NCBI RefSeq assembly: GCF_003073045.1
Contig: NC_037595.1
Location: 11,028,074 to 11,092,073 of the forward strand
DNA from: Pomacea canaliculata
Lineage: Eukaryota > Mollusca > Gastropoda > Architaenioglossa > Ampullariidae
Length of the DNA stretch: 64,000 nucleotides
Direction: 5' to 3'
The notes under the pieces are model-generated. The model made no database searches. It was not told the origin of the DNA and saw only the letters and a program-made list of their open reading frames with translations. This document shows, piece after piece, positions 21,021 through 33,449 of this stretch (within the stretch, counting starts at the first letter, position 1; every line of letters begins with the position of its first letter). The position numbers were made by a program, and so were the translations under genes.

Positions 21021-22659
21021 GCTGGGTAAAACGAAATGGCAGACAATAAGTAATTCTTGAAATATCTTTAACTTCACCTCTCGCTTTTTTTTATAAAAAA
21101 ATGTTCTATGTTTAAAAAAAATAAATACATTAACAGGAACTGAGGAAAAGCGTAAAAATTAGTTCTGAGCAAAAACTTAGGCCAAACAGCACGCCTCATT
21201 TGGAGAGAAAGAGAGGGAGAGTAGGGAGAGAGGGAGAGAGGACGAAACTATAAACATCCTCTATACATTGAGGTAAACCTATAACAAACATGCATTTTGA
21301 TTAGAACATATTGTAAGACTATAAGGAAGAAAGCAGAGCAGACGACAAATATCATGTTCATCAAGAAACAAACGAAAAAAGATGGAGGAGACATGGTGGG
21401 GGATCTTGTCAGGCTCTTGTAGCTCGGCTCCACTTTCATTGTCTAAATTATTGTAAATTGTTATTTCCGCAAGAAGCGGTCATGTCAAAGAGGACTCTGT
21501 CCAGTCTAAGCTCAAATCGTTTCTTCACTTCAACAAGGCTGAGATCATGTTGCTTGTGGTAAGATACAGTGGAAACATTTATCAACACAAGGAGGCTAAC
21601 CCGACTGCTCAGTGAAACTCGTAGAAAATGGGGAATAAAGTAACATATTCCGGTGGTATTTGGAGACGAAGAGGAACGATAAATGTTATATTAATGCTTT
21701 TCTCTTAATCCCATCTGGAATTTTTAGAAGAAAACAGAGAGTTACTAGGAGCTAATGTTTCTAAAATAGTTTTGTCTGCCTGAACTGAATTTGAGGAGAA
21801 GAGATGCAATTGTAGGTTAAAAAAAAAAGGTCAGGAGACAATGCGCTGTTACAGAATGTTCTCTTCATTTGTACAGAGTTTCATCTGCTTATACAGCTTT
21901 CTCCTTTGTTCAAACATGGCGTTGGTCCCTACACCGTACTCAGGAATTTCCTCAAATCATTTCAAAAGCGATTTTTATCCAGTCGTTTATACAGTACACA
22001 CAAGTCTTGGACTGTCAGTAAAACAGGAAATCTTCTCGCTACAGCAAGAATACAAAAGCTCGAGCTATCAAAATACAAATGTTACTCACACGTCCACTCG
22101 CAATCTCGTAATGTCCAACAATCTACAGCACAGCGACACGACAGTAACAGCAACGGCGTACCTGTAACGGCTGTTCATACACGTGACATCACTTACCCTC
22201 CGTCACCGCTGTCGTCTCCTCCACACACACACACAAAGCCACCTAAAATATTCATATCACCTGGTACATTAAAGGCAGTTCACACATGCGCACTATGTCC
22301 CACCGAGGTCCCCCATCAGGAATCGATCCTACTCCCTCTACCATCTGAGAAAGTAACATCAGCTCCGGGGGAGCATACATGCTTGTCACATGTATGTCTA
22401 GGTGTGTTTGTACTTCGTAATGTGATCCTGACCTGCACCCACACATCCCACAGAGGCCACGGATACATTTACACCTCAGTCTGAAACATTCTTCTATCTC
22501 TGACACGTCGATCTGCTTCCTGATAGGTGATCACAATGAGTCTTGTAAGGTCTGATGTGTTTGACAGGGATTCGCCCTTACTTTGTAATAATAATAATAA
22601 TCACATTTACATGGCACCTTTCTCCCACATCACAGCGCTGTACAATATGAGTGCATTTG

Positions 22660-22950
22660 TATCTTACTCAGGATTGCGACAGTGGGCAATGGCTAGACTA
22701 GATAGGTTCTGCCGTAGTCATAAGATAATGTTTACTACCAAGTACAAGCTGTTCAAATCCCTGGTAGTGTCGGTCCTGCTCTACGGATGAGACACGTTGA
22801 CTCAGCAAGCTGAAAAGGAAAGAAAATCAACGCCTTCGAGAACAAATGTCCAGGAGACTGTCCCGATCTCATAAGACCAACGACTTTGTATGAAACAAGA
22901 TGGCCACATTCGTAGGACACCACGAACCTACTATATTTAGAAGTAGATTT
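22660..22950 (+). mobile_element. LINE (RTE-type) 3' relic, copy 1
   Basis: The + strand encodes WAMARLDRFCRSHKIMFTTK, then YKLFKSLVVSVLLYG, then degraded sequence. This is the C-terminal region found after the reverse transcriptase of RTE-type LINEs (compare KFRLYKSLVIPVLTYGCETW in the element at 14.8-18.6 kb). Stops and shifts interrupt it. The same relic lies beyond gene C, so it is older than the segmental duplication. An (AAT)n tract and a cacatttacatggcacctttc segment ending agcgctgtacaata precede it. Confidence 0.65.
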
Positions 22951-23212
22951 TAACAGCACAGATTACTTTATATACCATAGACACAAAATGCAGAACATTA
23001 CAGCTTTTCGTCAAGAGCACGATGTGAAATGGTGCTCCTCCTGTCAGCTTCTTTGGTTACAGTTGTCCGAGTTCCCACACTTCCCAGTGGCATTAACTTT
23101 CCTCCCTCCATTAACCAAAGACGCTGACACTTTAGATGGACGATTAGACGACCACCGGCGATGTACCAGCAGCGCGTGCAATGAGATATCGGTCGACAGG
23201 TCATTATCATCA

Positions 23213-23377
23213 CGGGGTTAGCAGCCCCTAAAGGGCGAGTTGTGCGCACGACTTTGCCGCTCGTCGTTATTCTGCTGCATGACCTTCGTCCCCTGCTTTT
23301 GCTACAAGGCCTTTCTGCGTGCCGTGTGCACAACTCGCTAGGGCCACGCAGGGGCTGCTAACCCCGCTAAGTGCCGA
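23213..23377. mobile_element. Short inverted-repeat element (MITE-like)
   Basis: ggggttagcagcccct near 23215 and its complement aggggctgctaacccc near 23355 form long inverted ends. Inside these, gcgagttgtg and cacaactcgc pair as well, leaving a loop of about 80 bases. The single strand could fold into a strong hairpin. I found no clear target duplication, so the class is open. Confidence 0.5.
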
Positions 23378-23510
23378 CTATTGTCGCGTGAGAATAGACC
23401 TTAACTCTCTACTGGATCATGTTTCCCCCACAAGTCATTTGAACACTCGCTTCCGCAGTGTGCTTTGTACTTTAAACATTCACAGCCATTGTAAAAAAAA
23501 AAATTGAAAA
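23260..23510 (+). repeat. Repeat shared with 37345-37530, copy 1
   Basis: The stretch tactggatcatgtttccccc, with its caagtcatttgaacactcgc and gtactttaaacattcacagc continuation, is present in reverse complement at 37350-37440. The flanking cgtcgttattctgctgcatgac at 23264 matches 37505-37525. The 23-kb copy has about 60 additional bases in the middle, including one arm of the hairpin element. Confidence 0.6.
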
Positions 23511-24164
23511 AAAGTCCCCCTCCCAGTGCCCTGAACAACCTCACAACCGCCACCTTTTTATTTATATATTTTTTTTTATTTTTTTTTTTTTGGTATTTTT
23601 TGCTTTTGTTGAATTTTTTTTTACCCCACTAATATGCAGATTGGTTTCAAATTTTACAGTCTGCCTGCAAAGTTTTGCCTGTTTCATTTGTTTTGGAGAA
23701 CATTTTTTTTCCTTTGATTTCATGACCCTTGGTGCATGTCTACACTTTCTGAATGCTCTTGTTATTTTTGTATATATCTGTATGTAATATTTTTATGTAA
23801 TATGGGGGCCTGTTTTGTGGCCGCTGGTTCAGTTTCCTCCATTTGCAGTAATGCACCATATAAATCCTGGTAAATTTGGTTCTGAAAATATCTTTGGTAC
23901 CAGTTCTCTTGATGACCTAAGTACATGTTAATTTTGCTTAATATTTAATCCATCCTTGGTCATGTGTATGTATTTTGTTTGATTTCAGGGTCAATGACAG
24001 CAAGAGACAAATACCTGTTGGCTCTTTATGACCTGTATAGCAAACAGTAAGTTGCTGAATATGTAACTGTTCCTGTTACTGCTATTCATCATGATAAAAA
24101 CATTTAAATGTAGGGTTTGTAATATGTTTAGAGATGCAATATGTTATCTCATTTGCAAGTCTTC

Positions 24165-24500
24165 ACACCTCTTCTGTAAACATTACTCCTAACAACCTTT
24201 CCCATCATGCTAGTCCTTTTTCACACCATTCGTTTTGCAATATCGTGTTACTCTCAGCTCTTGTTCTTGTTTTTTGGTTCCTCTTTGTGTTTTCTGTATT
24301 TGATTTTATTCTTCGTTTACTATGGTTGTTGATTCTTTTATAGTTCATATTCTATTTGTTTGTTTTCCTGTCCCTCGTATGCTGTCCATGTTTCGTTCTT
24401 GTTCTTAGGCGCTAAGAGCATGGTCCTTAGGAGTGTGAGTATGGGCTTTACAAATTTTGCATTTGTTGTTGTTGTTGGTGTTGTTGAATTGAATCAATAA
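24165..24500 (+). repeat. Interspersed repeat, copy 2
   Basis: Opposite-strand match to 13700-13925. This copy is longer: it continues through tgttcttaggcgctaagagc and ends gctttacaaattttgcatttg followed by (TTG)n, an end common in short non-autonomous elements of molluscs. It lies outside the transporter gene, between copies 1 and 2 of the segmental duplication. Confidence 0.6.
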
Positions 24501-25040
24501 AAAGAGATTACAAACCATGATGTTTTAATAGTAATAGCACTGTTTTAATGATCAGCTTTTTTTCTAAAGACAATTTTCACTCCTGTCTTGTATGGTAACA
24601 TTCTTTAAATTTTTATACATTTATAAACTGATTTACTTAGCTGCTGGTATTATTGCTGTTAAGATTAAAATATTGCAACTGTATATTCTGATTTTGAATT
24701 ACAACTACAACCACAAGAAAAGAGCGATTTATTTTTGCTGCTGAAGAAGAATGCAGGCAAAGTGTGAGGAGTGTGGACCCCGGCACAGGAGTGAGTGAGT
24801 TCGAGTCAGCAAAGCGCTGTAGCTCCGAGAAAAATTATTTTAAAAAGATGTTTTTCTACTCTTTAAAGTTTATTTCTGTTTGACAACTAGACTATTTTAT
24901 GTGCAGACACATTCTTACCCATGTACTGTGACTGGCAACATGTAATTATAGAATTTCATGATCTTTGTTACAATGTTGGTAATAATTGATGTAAATATTG
25001 TGTTTGCTTATTACTTATACTACGGTCTTGTCCTGTTCAG

Positions 25041-25158
25041 GAAGATTGCATATAGAGAACACTCCAAGCTCATTTTCTTTCCTTGGAATGGACAAGCTGT
25101 CGTTTCCTTTGGAAGTAGTTCTGCTCTTACAGCAAGCGATGCTGAAACAAATTTGTAA
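25041..25158 (+). pseudogene. Orphan last-exon-like block, copy 2
   Basis: Same 118-bp block as at 10394, after a TTCAG acceptor, reading RKIAYREHSKLIFFPWNGQA and ending AETNL with TAA. It differs from copy 1 by about ten substitutions and no indel. It sits about 620 bases beyond the stop of gene C on the opposite strand. Confidence 0.45.
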
Positions 25159-25782
25159 CATTCAATTATTTAAGAAATTCCACAAGTTTTAGCTTTGTGG
25201 ACATGAACCAGACATCAACACAATGTCTTGCTTTATATTGTAAATGTTCTCACACATTCACCAGCATCTCCATCCCCAATGAGTAACAATATCTGCTGAA
25301 ATTTATTATTTAAAAAGTACGAAACAGAATGTTTCAATCAACAATATAACAAAAAAGGTTTAGTCTATTTTATTTAATTCCGGATCTTACAACCTGTATT
25401 CATGTTGACATATGAAGGTGATATTTTTCTGCTTATAACGCAGATCTGAATGAGTAACCTTCTCTGCGATTTTGTATCCAAAATTAAGGCAGCAGTCAAA
25501 AGTTTTCCAGAATTTAATTTAGAATTCGTGAACAGAAACGTTTATAGACAAAAGATTGCATGATCATGCTGTGAAAAGAAATGTTGAACAGTGAACACAC
25601 AATCACTTTACCCGTCTTTTACCCGAGTGGTCGCCTGAAATAGTTACTGACACAAGCACCAAAGTATTTAAAACTCATTTTGCTTGATGGGCGATAGTTT
25701 TACTTCTTGGTGTTAACAGCTACCCACTGATCATTTCCACAAAAATACAGAAACAAAGGTAGCAGCCGGATTAATAGTATTT

Positions 25783-28700
25783 TTACCAGTTATTTCCATA
25801 GTCAACATCTTCCAGAAGTTGAGGTAGAGGGCGCCCCGCTGTCTCCGGAAGTAGAAAAGCCAGGGCCGCTGCCAACATGGACAAACCTCCGAACAGCATC
25901 ATGGGAAGAAATGGAGCAATGGCGGTGGAGTCTAGTATCAAGGGGGCCACGATACCACCAATCCGAGCTGACATAGAGGAGACTCCCATGCCGATATTTC
26001 TGAGAAGTAAAATAAATACAGTAAACGACAGTCAGCTGTCTGCAATATTATCTTCAGATGTCGGGAATATTATCTTCAGTCAGTAAGTAAAGGTAAGGTC
26101 GCTAATTATTTTACATTATGCGGAATGACGTTGATAATAATCTTGTTTATGCAGCTAGCACATACTCGTACAAGAATTGAGAGAGACCTCCAGACTGTTG
26201 AAAGATACCCGTGTGCGTAAGGACACACATTTGTCTGTCTTATATTCTTTGTTTGCTAACACCAGATGCTATAATGTAAATCAATTATATTTAGTCTTGG
26301 TCTACCTCATAGCGGCCAAGCAAATAAATATATACAAGAGTATTGCATTAATATCTTTCATACAAAAGTCGTGCAAGTGTACCTACCGGACCACAGTAGG
26401 AAAGATTTCGGCAGATGCCAGATAGAGGGTCCCATATGAAGCAGAGATGCCGAATTTCCCTATCATTGCGAAGACAACCGTAAGAGTTCTGAGATCTGAA
26501 AAAGCAACAAACAATGAAATTTAAAGAGATAAAACACGAAAGTACTTGAACATACCGAAAGGATTATGGTTGAAAAATAAGGTGCACTTTATTATAATTG
26601 ACATGTGAATATAGCGATAGGGGATAAGGTCATGTTCATTAGAAATAAAATTGGCAAAAACATGTCTAATTGATAACACGTTTAAATTAGGCTGTAATGG
26701 AAAAAAAATTTAACAGAATTTATTTCCCGTCAGATCATTTAGGGAGGATTTTCGTGTTAAAATTTTCTCGTTTTACTAAAAGGCATACATAATGTCCTAT
26801 AATATTCTGTGTCGGTTTTAATAATAATGAGGTTATTTTTTAGATAAAGAAAGAGCACGATTGAATCAGTAAGAATCTTAATGTAGATCAAGGCAGTGCA
26901 TTTTATGGTGGTGGGATTGATTATTACACGCATCTACTCACCGCTTGAGGTTGTAGGTATAAGGCCCGATACAACACTCGCAACGCCGCTCACAACCATG
27001 CTGACGATTAAAGGCTTCCGGCGACCCACCCGGTTCAGAAGCAGGATGCACAGTACGTAAGCGGGTATTTCCACGGCTCCCACTAAGCAGAAGTTGAGGT
27101 AGGGTGAGCCTGCCAGGTTCTCTGTGTTCAGAGACAGACCGTAGTACACCAGCGAGTTGACGAGCCTGCGGACAAGAAAACAAGAGACTGAGTGAACACT
27201 ACTCACCCGCTCAGCCACAAAGACACTTACTATATGTACCCCTACATTTATGCAGATACCTAGTGAGATGTAAGGGTTTTAGTGTACACCCGGCCTCAGG
27301 GAGTGCACGGCCACCTACCAGTTGAACCACACGTTGAGCGAGAGGCAGGCCATACGCCGGGTGCGCACACAGTCCAGCACGGTGTAGGTGCGCGTGGCCT
27401 TCAGGTTGGGGTCGTCCTGCAGACTCTTGACCACATCCTCGGGCAGCGCCTTGCCGTTGCGACTGGCCACCGTCTGCAGCACGCGCCGCGCCTCCTCCGT
27501 CTTGTCGTGCGACAGCAGCCAGCGGAGGGACTCGGGAAGTAGCCTGGTGAAATGCAATACAAACATCATCCCGCAATTTTATGTTTGCGTGTAACTGAGT
27601 GTGTATATTTGAATGCTCGAGTAAGTATTTGACTACTGCGTGCTTTGACTGCTTGTGCAACAGACTGTTAACTATGGCTGGTCGTGGCTGTACTCACCAC
27701 CAATAAAACAGGAAGAGAAGAGATGGAGCTGTCATTGCGATTTCCAGGTATCTCCAGTTGCGGATGAAGTATGCGATCCCAGCTAGGGACACGTAACCAA
27801 GACTGCAGAAAATTTGGATCACAAAGCCGGCGAAGACTCTGTACTTGGGACCAACCAGCTCCATGACTGAAACAGTCAATTGATTGCGTTGTTAGAAAAG
27901 ACTCGTGTGTGTGTGTGTGTGTGAGAAAGAGAGAAAACAATTGGCTGCACCTAGGGACTTTTAAAGCTATTTTAGTTTCACACCTGCAGGTTTTATAAGC
28001 TGTTAAGTGTGACATGTCAGACTTACCTGTGTCGTAAACTCCGTGAATGAGCACGCGATCCCCTCAGCCTGTTAGGCGAAAGGACAGATCTCTCTGTCTT
28101 ATGCAAGATGTGCCAACAGTTTCTAGCCATTATTAGTCTGGAATCATTTCTATCGAGTACAACTAAGATATCATTCCCTGATACTGCCTGTAGTAAAGCT
28201 TTGTTTACTGTATCTAGGGGTGGAGAAGAGCAAAACAAACACTGGTCACTTAATTCTCTGGTCTCGTCCGTCTATTGTCCACCAGATTTCATGCCAATCA
28301 AAGTCCAAGAAATTTTTAATCAAAACATCTGATTATAGACAAAAGTAATATGTATACAGTTTCTTCTTACTGAGTGTATAGGAAATAACGAAAGCCCCTG
28401 TGCTGGCGGCACCTTGCAAAAGATACATGGACAGGAAGACGAACACGTTTGGAGCAGCCGCTGCCACGCCTCCTGTCAGCATCATCATGGCCACGCCCAC
28501 AAAAAACATAGGCCGACGCCCGAACCTACAAAACACAAACTAAAAGTTGGTACCGAATATAACAGAGATAAAGCTTTAATCACTATATACAATGACAGTT
28601 CAATACAGACAACAGTCCCCCCTATAGCAATACAAATCATTGAGTGAACATGAAGTTTCTATCAATATTGCTACTTCACCTGTCTGACAGCTGCCCAAAC

Positions 28701-30087
28701 ACTGCAGCTCCAAGCAACCTTCCAGCAAAGAACACGGACTTGGAGATACTTTGCAGAAACTTCTTTGTGCAGACCAGTTTAAACTGAAATATAGTCATAG
28801 AGGACATACACATATAAATAGTATAGTTATATCAGTTCAATCTAAAGGATAAAAGAAAAGAGAAAAATTTTGTACTAGGTATTAGGACCGCCACAATACT
28901 CGCAACGATGGTGACGATTAAAAGTTTCCGGTGTGCGCTTGCATGTGTTTTATTTAAAAAATGTCAGCAAATATACCTCATTTGATAAAGTCTCTTTCTA
29001 TTAGTTTTAAGTAGAAAAAAATTTGTATTTAAAAAATAATTTTAGAACATTTATCTGTTTTTATCATTCCTGCTTTTGTTTTGTTTTTTTTGTTCTCTCT
29101 CTAAATTTGAATAGGTAATAAATCTCCTGTGCAATGTTTGTACAGTCAAATCTCGCTACTATGCCACCTACCGGGGCCGAGCAGAAGTGGCATAGTAGCG
29201 AGACTGGCATAATAACGAGGGTTCGTAAAAACGGCTTTATTTGCTCAAGTTACCCGTCAGTCCAAAGCTCTCAAGAATCGTCTGCTGGCACTAGCTGTCT
29301 CCTCTCATTCTCCCCCTCACCTCTTCATCCTCCACCCCTTCTAACCACATCCTCGCACCTGCATCCTGTCGCTAGTCGAACCCCTCCCGCTCTCCCTCTG
29401 TCACGGGGCTGTCACCCGGCCAGCGACCACCACCCATCGCCAGCCTCCACCCTCCCTGTGTGCGTGCTAGGTTCCACACTACCATATAATAATCGAGAAC
29501 CGCGCGGAATTTCACAACTTGTGTCTTTTAACAATCACACAAAAGTGGCATAGTAGCGAGAGTAGGTGGTGGCATAGTAAATTTATTTTGCATTGAATTT
29601 TGTGGGGACCGAGTAAAAGTGGCATAATACCGAGAGTGGCATAGTAGCGAGATTTGCCTGTATTTTGATTATGTTACGACAGCGATGTTAGTAGATAACT
29701 GTCAACCTCTGAAGTGATGGTGCTGTCGTACTCGTCTGTAGAAAACACGTAACCCGCCGGACATGCTTCTTGTGCTGCTGTACCGTTAGTGACGTCAGCG
29801 TTTACCATCTGCACACCTGTCAGTCTGTGGAGTGTGCTGTTCACAGAATACCGCTTGCATCCTTCTCCCTCCGGAATTAAGAGATCTTTCAGCTGTGATT
29901 GGTTGACTCCATACCACGTGGCATTGACGTCACTGAGAGAGCAGTGGAAGTGAGGTACGGCCCCCAAGAAGACCATGTTTAGCGCGTGCCACGCGTAAAG
30001 AACGGCGAAGCCACAGACAAGAAGCAGGTGCACGCGCTGGTACCAACCAAACTCCCCCAGATCTTTCAGGGCATCGTCCAGATGCAT
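25783..30087 (-). CDS. SLC22-family transporter, gene C (complete, 527 aa)
   Basis: Exons in transcript order: 30087-29707, 28783-28680, 28525-28371, 27866-27698, 27543-27319, 27165-26942, 26495-26387, 25999-25783. These give 1584 nt in frame with GT-AG borders throughout. Marks as in gene B: MHLDDALKDLGEF start, Cys-bearing loop, DRFGRRP, IMELVGP, PESLRWLL, final EDVDYGNNW. It is the cleanest of the three - strand genes. A 518-bp MITE sits in intron 1 only 45 bases past the exon 1 donor. The intron 1 donor is GTTGAC, weak as in gene B (GTTGGC). A TTACCCAG just before the ATG suggests an upstream non-coding exon. Substrate not predictable. Confidence 0.93.
29143..29660. mobile_element. pogo/Tigger-like MITE, 518 bp, TA target duplication
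   Basis: The left end cagtcaaatctcgctactat (29143) and right end, ending gtagcgagatttgcctg (29660), are inverted repeats of about 25 bp with one mismatch, and TA lies on both sides. The CAG start, the TCTCG core and TA duplication fit Tc1/mariner-superfamily pogo/Tigger elements. No transposase is present. Further copies of the terminal motif (gtggcatagtagcgag type) occur inside near 29187, 29545, 29619 and 29636. The site is empty in gene B, so it inserted after the gene B/C duplication. Confidence 0.85.
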
Positions 30088-30152
30088 GCTGGGTAACAAG
30101 AAATGACAGATAAAAGTAATTCTTGAAATATCTTTAACTTAACCTCTGGCCT

Positions 30153-30156
<4 letters not shown>

Positions 30157-30187
<31 letters not shown>
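30157..30187. repeat. Poly(A) run of 31 bases
   Basis: Uninterrupted A run upstream of gene C. The matching place upstream of gene B has only short T and A runs, so it has grown or shrunk since the duplication. Confidence 0.9.
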
Positions 30188-30189
<2 letters not shown>

Positions 30190-32849
30190 TGTTCTATGTT
30201 TAAAACAAGTAAGTACATCAAGAGCAACTTAAGAAAGACGTAAAGTTTAATTCAAACAGCACCCCCTGTTGAGAGAGAGGGAGGAAAAGAAAGAAAAAAA
30301 TCAAAAATCGTTTATTAAGCAAACAATGAAACAAGAAGATTGCAAACGAACCTACTCCGTAATCCAAGAAAATAAAACTAAATTTAAAATTAAAAAGATA
30401 AGCATATATTTGATCATCACCAGGGCTTTGTTACACTCGATGTTGTACGTTACTGTCTGTTGGGTACTAAACTCACAAACCTATTTTTAATGAGGCGCCA
30501 AATATATATTTTAGTTGGCAATTTATTAAACCCATTGTCGTCTCAGCAACAGCAATGGTCACTACTCTTGTGCTTGGTGCGATTTTGTGTGTACCTCGTT
30601 TGTCACATTGGATTTGTTCAGCCATGTTATCAAGTACATCGCTGGTTGTCGACAAGCTGACGTCTGTGCTTATATTTCGGCGGAGAGTGATATAGGTTGC
30701 AATTACAGATATATAAAGCTTCTTTCTTGTATAGAAAATAAATTACTTCATTAATAATAAATTACTTTATTATCTTACAACATATTTTAAATAGAAACCT
30801 CACAGTTCATGTTATAAAGTTAGTTTAATCCCTTCGCTGTTTGTAAGTTACAATGGTAAATAACATGTATTGATGAGTGAGAGCGTCAGCGAGGGAAGGG
30901 AGATCACTCTAGCGAAAAGATAGAGAGAAGCAGACGGCATTGGCGGACATGAGAGCGGAATGATGTTGCGTGAGTATTAATAGTATTTATAGCGTGAGTA
31001 TTGCGTGAGCGTAAATCTTAGAAGTAATTAATTGCCTAGACAAGGTTTCTTTTTTACTCTGTGTACGGGTGATTGTGGTAGGTAGCAACCTTTTGATCGA
31101 GGATTTGTGTAGATCTGATCTTGTCGCCTTCGGTGAAGCGCACAGCAGTGTGTAGACAGTGTGTAGACTGTGTGTACCGTGTGTTTCATTGTCTAAATTT
31201 GATTCCACTACCCACGATGTAATTTGTTATTTCCACAAGAAGCGGTCATGTCAAAGAGGACTCTGTCCAGTCAAAACTCAAATCGTTTCTTCACTTCAAC
31301 AATGCTGAGATCATGTCGCTTGTCGTCAGATACAGTGGAAGTATTTATCGACACAAGGAGGCTAACCCGACTGCTCAGTGAAACTCGTAGAAAATGGGGA
31401 ATAAAGTAACATATTCCGGTGGTATTTGGAGACGAAGAGGCACGGTAAATGTTATATTAATGCTTTTCTTTTAATCACACATGGAATTTTTATAAGAAAA
31501 CAGAAAGTGACTAAAAGCTAATGTTTGTAAAAATTGTGTCGTAGGCATGAGCTGAATTTGAAGAGGAAAGATACAATCCTTGGTTTAAAAAAGAAAAAGG
31601 TCAGGAGACAATTTGCTGTTACTGAATGTTCTCTTCATTTGTACAGAGTTTCATCTGTGTATACAGCTGTCTGCTTTGTTCAAACATGGCGTTGGTCCCT
31701 ACACCGTACTCAGAAATGTCCTCAAATCATTTCAAAAGCGATTTTTATCCAGTCGTTTATACAGTACACACATCATAGTATGGACTGTCAGTAAAACAGG
31801 AAATCTTCTCGCTACAGCAACTATACAAAAGCTCCAGCTATTAAAACCAACTACCATTACAGGTAAAAAGCTGAAACAAAGATCAAGCACCAGACATACA
31901 ACATCCACACTTTCTACAGAGACTGGTCTACAAGGAACATCGTGAATCAGTCGTGTCCTTATCAGCACAATGTGAGGGCATCATTTACACAGCTAAAATA
32001 CAATTGAACCACGTGCGTGTATCAGTAAGTGTATAGTAAATTTTAGATACAGTCAAAAGAGGAAGAATTTTTTTTTTTACTCAACAACATAACAAGTTTG
32101 CAAATCAAAGATAAAGACAGTGTTGTAAATAGAGCAGACACTCCTCAGTATGTAACTTATAGACATATGGTAAGCTCAAAAATCAGTCTTGACCTATACA
32201 AGTCACCCTGTCAAAATCAGAAATGTTACTCACACGTCCTCTCGCAATCTCGTATTGTCCAACAATCTATGGCACAGCGTAACGCACCACGACAGTAACA
32301 ACAACGGTGTACCTGTAGGGGGAGCTGTCCATACACGTGACGTCACTTACCCTCGGTCGTCTCCTGCACACCCGACATTAACATAAATCGCTGTTGAAAA
32401 CAAACAAACACCCCACTACACTCACGTGGTTCATCAAAGGCACTTCACCTATGCGCACTATGTCCCACCGAGCTCCCCTCTCAGGAATCGATCCCTCCCT
32501 CTACCATCTGAGAAAGTAACATCAGCTCCAGGGGCGCATACATGCTTGGCACATGTATGGCTAGGTGTGTTTATATTACGTAATGTGATCCTGACCTGCA
32601 CCCACACATCCCACAGAAGGCACGGATACATTTACACCTCAGTCTGAAACATTCTTCTATCTCTGACACGTCGACCTGCTTCCTGATAGGTGGTCACAAA
32701 CTATGAGTCTTGTAAGGTCTGATGTGTTTGACAGGGATTCGCCCTTACTTTGTAATAATAATCACATTTATATAGTGCCCTTCTTCCCCATCAGCTGGAC
32801 TCGCAGCGCTGTACAATAATAAGTGCATTTGTATAGTCTTACTCTGGCA

Positions 32850-33235
32850 TAGCCATAAGATAATGTTCACTACCATGTACAAGCTGTTGAAGTCCCTGGT
32901 AGTGCCGGTCCTGCTGTACGGATGCGACACGTGGACTGCACTCTCTAAAAAGGAAAGGAGAGTCCAGGCATTGAAGAACTAATGCCTGAGAAGGACGCTC
33001 GGGATCTCATACAGACAACATCAGACGACTTAGCAGGAAACAAGATGGCCACACTTCTAGGACACCAGGAACCTCTACTCTCATCAGTCAAGCAACGTAA
33101 GTTGGTCTTCTTTGACCCGGCACCACTCCCTCTCGAAGACTATCCATAAAGGAGACAAGAGAAAAACTGACTTATGAAGGTCAAAGACTGGACTGGTCGT
33201 CTGGTACAGGACCTGCTGTCTATCAGATGTCATAC
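32850..33235 (+). mobile_element. LINE (RTE-type) 3' relic, copy 2
   Basis: Reads SHKIMFTTMYKLLKSLVVPV, then LLYGCDTWTALSKKERRVQALKN, then broken LLGHQEPLLSSVKQRKLVFF and VKDWTGRLVQDLLS pieces. This matches the C-terminal region of RTE LINE proteins and is somewhat better kept than copy 1 at 22.7 kb. It carries several stops and lacks everything upstream. Confidence 0.7.
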
Positions 33236-33449
33236 CTCGTCTCTAATAAACCAGTGGTCAGTATAACTCCGCAGCCAGCGTCGATGGACACTACCCTGCT
33301 CTACTATGTAACCTCAACTATAGGGAGATTTAAAAGCCTTGACTCAGGCAAGTCTTCTTTCTCTACTATCCCGGGCCTTAGTACCTCTTCAACCTCGTTC
33401 CCGACAAAAATTCTACGGTTGAACCGTTTTCACCTAATATTCCCTGTCC

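Larger units (their letters stand above)
10135..22810. repeat. Segmental duplication, copy 1 (contains gene B)
   Basis: Sequence from about 10135 (agtgtgaggagtgtggaccc) to about 22810 recurs in the same order and orientation from about 24757 to 32940: the 118-bp + strand block, all eight exons and introns of the transporter gene, the 5' flank (tgtcaaagaggactctgtccag at 21483 and 31248) and the LINE relic beyond it. Copy 1 additionally holds the 5-kb rDNA-LINE insert and the 13.7-kb interspersed repeat. Copy 2 additionally holds the MITE at 29.1 kb. Those insertions therefore post-date the duplication or were lost from one copy. Outer limits are approximate. Confidence 0.85.
24757..32940. repeat. 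Segmental duplication, copy 2 (contains gene C)
   Basis: Counterpart of 10135-22810 without the 5-kb rDNA-LINE insert. Coding exons align without gaps with those of gene B. Introns and flanks also align but carry more differences and small indels. Between gene C and the LTR-element fossil it holds the 5' flank (30090-32850), in which I see no gene: only shared flank sequence, a poly(A) run, (AAT)n and the LINE relic. Confidence 0.85.

Noticed and set aside
30157-30187. Poly(A) run as the tail of a retroposed copy
   Set aside because: No retroposed sequence or target duplication adjoins it, and the flanks align with the same region upstream of gene B.
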